DNA of 64,000 nucleotides. It comes from Turnera subulata. Taxonomy: Eukaryota > Streptophyta > Magnoliopsida > Malpighiales > Passifloraceae. Positions 59,633-64,000 of the stretch are shown in pieces (within the stretch, counting starts at the first letter, position 1; the number at the start of each line of letters is the position of its first letter). The position numbers and the translations under genes are program-made. Location: assembly GCA_028386065.3 (NCBI GenBank), contig JAKUCV010001973.1, forward strand, positions 51,798 to 115,797. The letters are read 5' to 3'. The notes under the pieces were generated by a model that ran no database searches, was not told where the DNA came from, and saw only the letters and a list, made by a program, of their open reading frames with translations.

Positions 59633-62600
59633 TCAAATACCAGCCGCACCTCCTCCTCCTCCTGAAGTTCCCGAAGACTCGGCAACATATTCCAATCTGG
59701 GAAAGGGAATAGCCGCTCCTTGTAGTTGTAACTGTAGCTGTAGTTGTACTAGTTCTTCTTCTATTACTTGTCGTTGTTGTTGTTGGATGATGGTTTTACC
59801 TCTACTGCTGTTGTTGTTGTTGCTGTCTGTGTGTGGAAGTAAAAGTGGATGTGAAAGTGAAAGTGGGTTGGCAGTGGGAATGGGAATGCTAATATTGCCA
59901 TCATCATCATCCAGCTGCTGGACGGCCTTATTGAGTCTTGTCAACCAGATGTCAAAGTCCACCGGGTAGGGAGTCCCGCACAGGCTATCCACATAATCCG
60001 CAAATGCCTTCAACAGTGGCGACACCTCCCCCAGCACCTGCTGTATGGACCGCTTCGCCCAGCTCCCCTCCCTCCATTGCAGCGCCGATTCTATGGAATC
60101 TTGCTGTTCCATTGTTCCCCCGCATATGTAATACATCAGGTATATCAGGCTCTCCGCATCCGAGGATGGACACAGCTTCCCGTGCTGCAGCGCGTGCGAT
60201 GACGAGAACTGCAGATTTATTGCCGGCCTGTCCCTGTCTTCCAGCACAGCACGCCCCCAAGATATCGGAACATACAACGACGACGACGACGAACTGTTGT
60301 TCTTCACCTTGATTATGTTGTCCGGACACAAGTCCCCGTGTAGTACATTGGCAGCTGCTGCTGTCCTCAAAGCAGCCAGGCAGTCTCTGCAGCACCGAAG
60401 TGCCTCCCCCTGCGAGAACGGGACATTCCCCCTACCAACTATCCTAGACAGTGGCTCCCCTACCGGACATGTTACCAGGATTGGCGTCCCGCACCATGGA
60501 TGATCGCACCGGCCCCCCGCGTTCTGCTTCTTGCAAGGGCCAGAGTGCAATATTCGTCCCCAAGCTACTATTTCTGGGAGATACTTGCATCCGCCTCCTT
60601 GTTGGTTCAGGATGTTTAGTACTTTTGTCTGCCTCTGCACTTGGTACCACAAGCTCATATCTTCCCATGAAGGCTCCAGCCTGGATGGGTGGGCACCCAC
60701 GTACAGACTCAACAGCTGGGTTGGAAGATCCTGTGAAAAGGCATTGTACAGGAAATGGTTTCCCCCGACCAATGAATCCTGTATTAGAAAACTCTTGTGC
60801 CCCTGCTTTGGGTCATCTAACACCACAATGTCTCCCTGCCTCAGCTTCAACCGCGATGATGCTTTCTTTGTGAACCCAACATCCTCATTCTGCTGCTCCA
60901 CTTCTACAATCTCTCCATGATGTGCCCTATGTTGGAAGGGTAGCAGCTGCCGGGCATTCTCGTCCTCGTCAAGTTGTTGTTGGTGGTGGTGGAACTCCAT
61001 CCTTCGTTTTTGAAGACGAAGGCTGTGATGTGCGGCCAAGGAGGCGATCGACTTCCTTGGCAATCCATTCCACTGGACCATTGAATAAAATGTGGCCAGT
61101 ATCACCTGCAGAGTCCCTATGTCACCCCAACTTGCATTCCCTAGCTTATTCCACACGTGGTCCACCGAGGAAACACTTACTTCCGCATGATGTTTAATCC
61201 ATTCGAACACAGATTCGTAGGCATTGCTTGAGTTGTTCACATCCAGTTTGCTTAGGTCGCCCCCGAGCTTCACCACCCCACCAAATCTAGAATCAAATAC
61301 CAGAACAAACACAGAGTTGCTTCCAACCAAGCTGCACTTGCTCAAACTCCTGGCTACAAGTATATGAAAACCATAGAAGAGGGCTTCACATATACTGGCC
61401 GAAGATAGTTTCAACTCATTCCCAGACAATATGTCTTCCCTAAATAAAGCAAATTCCACCACTTTATCCCAGTGAACTGGCATATCATGACTCCCAGCTT
61501 TTGATACCAAAGCCAAACCACACAGCTCTTCTACCCTTCCCTTAGATATTGCCTTGTCCAAAGTATAAAACTTTGATCTGGGATGACGGGGACAACATAA
61601 GGAGAATGGCAGCGGTTCACTTTTGCGCCAAAATGTCCGCCACAGTCCATTCATAATGGTATGAAGGAAATCTTCCATTGCAAAATACCGTTCCTCTACT
61701 GTACTATGATCAGGATATTGGGATAAACATGGCATGCGATATAGTTGTTGAAATAGGACCCCTTCCAATGCTAAATCAAGCTTGCAAAGTTCATCAATTG
61801 AAAAGGGAGACCTGAAAGACCGCTCATCATTGTACACATCTCTATGTGAATTTTCCAGAACCCATTCCTCAAGACCCTCCACGAATAATTCAAGGTTTGC
61901 TAGTCTCTTTCCATAATCTTTCATTGCCTTCAGCAGTTTTCTAGAAGTCTGAATTTTCTTGCTGGGTGTGGACATGCCAGATAAACTTTGGACAGAGATA
62001 ACTGTATCCCAAATAAATCTATAAGATGCTCGTTTACTTTCTATTAATGAGACAAATTCTAATCTAAGCTAGTAGTAAACAGTTAATGAACACACACATA
62101 TGTAGTAGAAAAGAGACGAATTAGATATGCAAATTACACAGATCGAGAGAATACATAACAGACAATAAAGCCTTTTTATAATTGAGAAAAGTCAAAAGAA
62201 ATTTTTCATTTTTTTTTTTCCCAGTTTTGGAACTGAAGGAAGAATAGAGAATGCAATAGTACTTGTTCCAAAGAATCAAACTTGCCAAGTATTGTTCAGA
62301 GATGCATCTTGTCCAATGCAATTGCATCAGGATTTTACTGTTTCTGCTTTTCACATTGAAAATCACACATTGAAAAATCTTTTTCGGCTTCTGCCACATC
62401 TCATCCTAACAACCATTTAGGAGGAATTTCACAGAAAACATACAATTCATTGGAGATACAAACAATCAAGAAGGAAGAAAGTGATGCATATATTATCGTA
62501 GCTAACTTTCATGATATAAAGAGGGGACAGGTAAAGAAGTTGCATGTCACGGAGAGATAAAAAAAATAGCATATGTAGGCACATAAGGAAAGAAACAAAG

Positions 62601-63874
62601 GCTTAGCCATTATTACAAACCAGAGTTAGACTTTCTGAAGCTTCCATCCAAACTCTGTCCAGGAGATGAGTCCATGTCATTTTGTGAAAAACCTGAGTAA
62701 GTAATTCCATTTGTGAAACAAGATAGAGAATTGTAACACACAAGGTAAAGAGTTCATAATCCAAGATCCAATGAACAGGGAAATTTAGAGCTAGAACACC
62801 AGCGTTAGTAGCCTAATGAGTTATATTCATAAATTTAAATAAATTAACTCTAGAGGGAAAATAGTATATGGTACTTATATACATTAATGTCGTTCCTTTC
62901 TGTCAAGGACATTAACTGTTTGATCTTCGGCAGAAAATATAGTTAGGTTAGGTCTTACAAGTTTCTTTTCTTTTTGAAGCAATAGGTCTTACAAGTTTAG
63001 TTGCACGCATATTAGAGCCTACCATCTTCATCAGTGACATCTAGTAACAGGACAGATGTGTACAGGCTAGTGTTTCTCTAAGTCAAGAAACAAGTTAGTA
63101 ATACTGCAAAATTCATTCTTAACTCATATTCCAAAGAATTGCATGCATGTCCTCCCATAATAAGAATGTGCAAAAGATGTAGAAAAAATGACAAGGGATG
63201 AAGCTGATCTCTCAACTTAGACAATTATCCACCACAATCACATTTTCACCGTACCTGATTTTGTCTTCCGGAAACTGCCATTCAGACTTTTCCCTGGGGA
63301 CGAGTCCAAATCATTTTCTTGAGAATCTGAGAAACATGAACAACTAAATCAGTGCGTCAATGGCATTCCGGGGCACATATATATGACTGTCTCACGAAGC
63401 ATGTGCAGAATATATACAGTCCCAAAGGAATTAATTAAGATGTCACAAGCGACCTGAAGGAGAACATACATTACATCAAACCAAACAATACATGAAGAAA
63501 TGAGGATGTGATAAATCCTCGGAGCAAGACAAATGGTTGGGGAAACAATTGAACAACAGTATTTTCATCATGTGACTGATAATTTTATAGGAAAATTATG
63601 CATTTTGGTTGAAACTGAGGGTGCGCAGCCAGAGTGGTTATTACGGATAATACAGATAGTTGTCTCGTCTGCATTAGTATTACCCAACAAACAAACAAAC
63701 AAAAAAAGATTCGAAATGTCCACTAATTAAACTGGGTTGTCCATGAGCAAAAGAACAAATTAAAAGGTGGCAACACAGAGAGTTGATGAGAAGAAAAGGC
63801 AATAATGTGAGCCACATTATAATGTATACGCTACGCCAGAGCTTAAACAAAAACTCACCCATTAACTTCTTCAT
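59633..63874 (-). CDS. Large plant protein-kinase-like protein of unknown function
   Basis: 842 aa in four exons: 63874-63859, 63326-63255, 62692-62621, 62001-59633. All introns are phase 1. Exons 2 and 3 are both 72 nt and encode related 24-residue units (NDLDSSPGKSLNGSFRK and NDMDSSPGQSLDGSFRK). The long last exon begins VISVQSLSGMSTPSKK and holds a conserved helical N-terminal region (SFRSPFSIDELCKLDLALEG), a central region, and a C-terminal kinase-fold segment. That segment has HGDLCPDNIIKV (starting at about residue 608), like the HRDLKPxN catalytic loop with Gly for Arg, and a downstream ISWGRAV where kinases have DFG. The Asp is kept but a Gly-rich ATP loop was not obvious, so activity is uncertain. 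The tail is Asn/Gln/Ser/Gly-rich low complexity. I know homologs in other plants as unnamed protein kinase superfamily members. The start could also be the ATG at 63862 (MDSQEND), since homologs may begin there. Confidence 0.85.
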
Positions 63875-64000
63875 GGCGTGGGTGACGACGAGTAACAACT
63901 CCACCTAATTAATTAATTAATGAAAGGCTATCCTGAGCAAAGCAAGAAGGGACTGAAAAATCTCAATCTGCAGATCCTACTACTACTACTACTGCTTGGA
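63875..64000 (-). other. 5' leader of the kinase-like gene
   Basis: Probable 5' UTR, continuing past the window edge. It holds a TAAT repeat (63907-63922) and a (TAC)n run (63977-63992). The open frame extends upstream of 63874 only from a GTG. Confidence 0.5.

Noticed and set aside
59938..60873. Open frames on the + strand opposite the kinase-like gene
   Set aside because: They are shadows of the long coding exon on the minus strand and have no domain signature.
63618..63660. tRNA-like stretch (GCAGCCAGAGTGGTTA)
   Set aside because: It resembles the 5' half of a Leu/Ser tRNA, but no B-box, anticodon arm or acceptor pairing follows.
63875..63904. N-terminal extension of the kinase-like protein
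   Set aside because: It starts at GTG. The first ATG is at 63874, and homologs may start even later.

Overview
This is nuclear DNA from a flowering plant, most likely a eudicot. The genes are split by many GT-AG introns, the spacers are AT-rich with many simple repeats, and the proteins are plant-specific (a chloroplast ferrochelatase with a light-harvesting-type tail, an SnRK2 kinase, a patellin, TOL trafficking adaptors, a subgroup-4 R2R3-MYB, defensins). One base is undetermined (N at 34631), so this is draft-quality sequence. No virus, plasmid, bacterial operon, CRISPR array or complete tRNA/rRNA gene was seen.

Layout. 596-784 (+) is the last exon of an unidentified gene. 1749-5346 (-) is a HER2-type zinc alcohol dehydrogenase. 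9326-13485 (+) is a TOL VHS/GAT ubiquitin adaptor. 14453-15298 (+) is a Gln/Tyr-rich protein of unknown function. 16241-19828 (+) is ferrochelatase FC2, which converges on a subclass-I SnRK2 kinase at 20600-22604 (-). 22605-26005 is spacer holding a complete tRNA-derived SINE. 26006-28560 (-) is a patellin and 30799-33074 (-) a GPI-anchored GH17/X8 beta-1,3-glucanase. 36139-40033 (+) is a defensin cluster of two intact genes and one decayed tandem copy. 41043-43465 (-) is the TRAPP subunit TRAPPC5/Trs31 carrying an in-frame stop, divergent from a CHFR-type FHA-RING ubiquitin ligase at 44229-52267 (+). 54000-55591 (-) is an R2R3-MYB repressor. 59633-63874 (-) is a large protein-kinase-like gene with two near-duplicate 72-nt exons.

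I rebuilt gene models exon by exon from splice consensus, reading frame and remembered family sequences. For every multi-exon model the exon lengths sum to a whole number of codons. The genes are independent housekeeping, signalling and defence loci, not one pathway. From memory, the order HER2 - TOL5 - SnRK2.5 - defensin resembles the Arabidopsis neighbourhood At5g63620-At5g63660, and the GH17 and TRAPPC5 genes resemble At5g58090 and At5g58030.

Items that most deserve a second look are the premature stop in TRAPPC5, a GC-AG intron in the SnRK2 gene, the SINE with intact target-site duplications and its relic inside the decayed defensin copy, a 64-bp copy of a glucanase exon lying in that gene's own intron, and the symmetric duplicated exons of the kinase-like gene.
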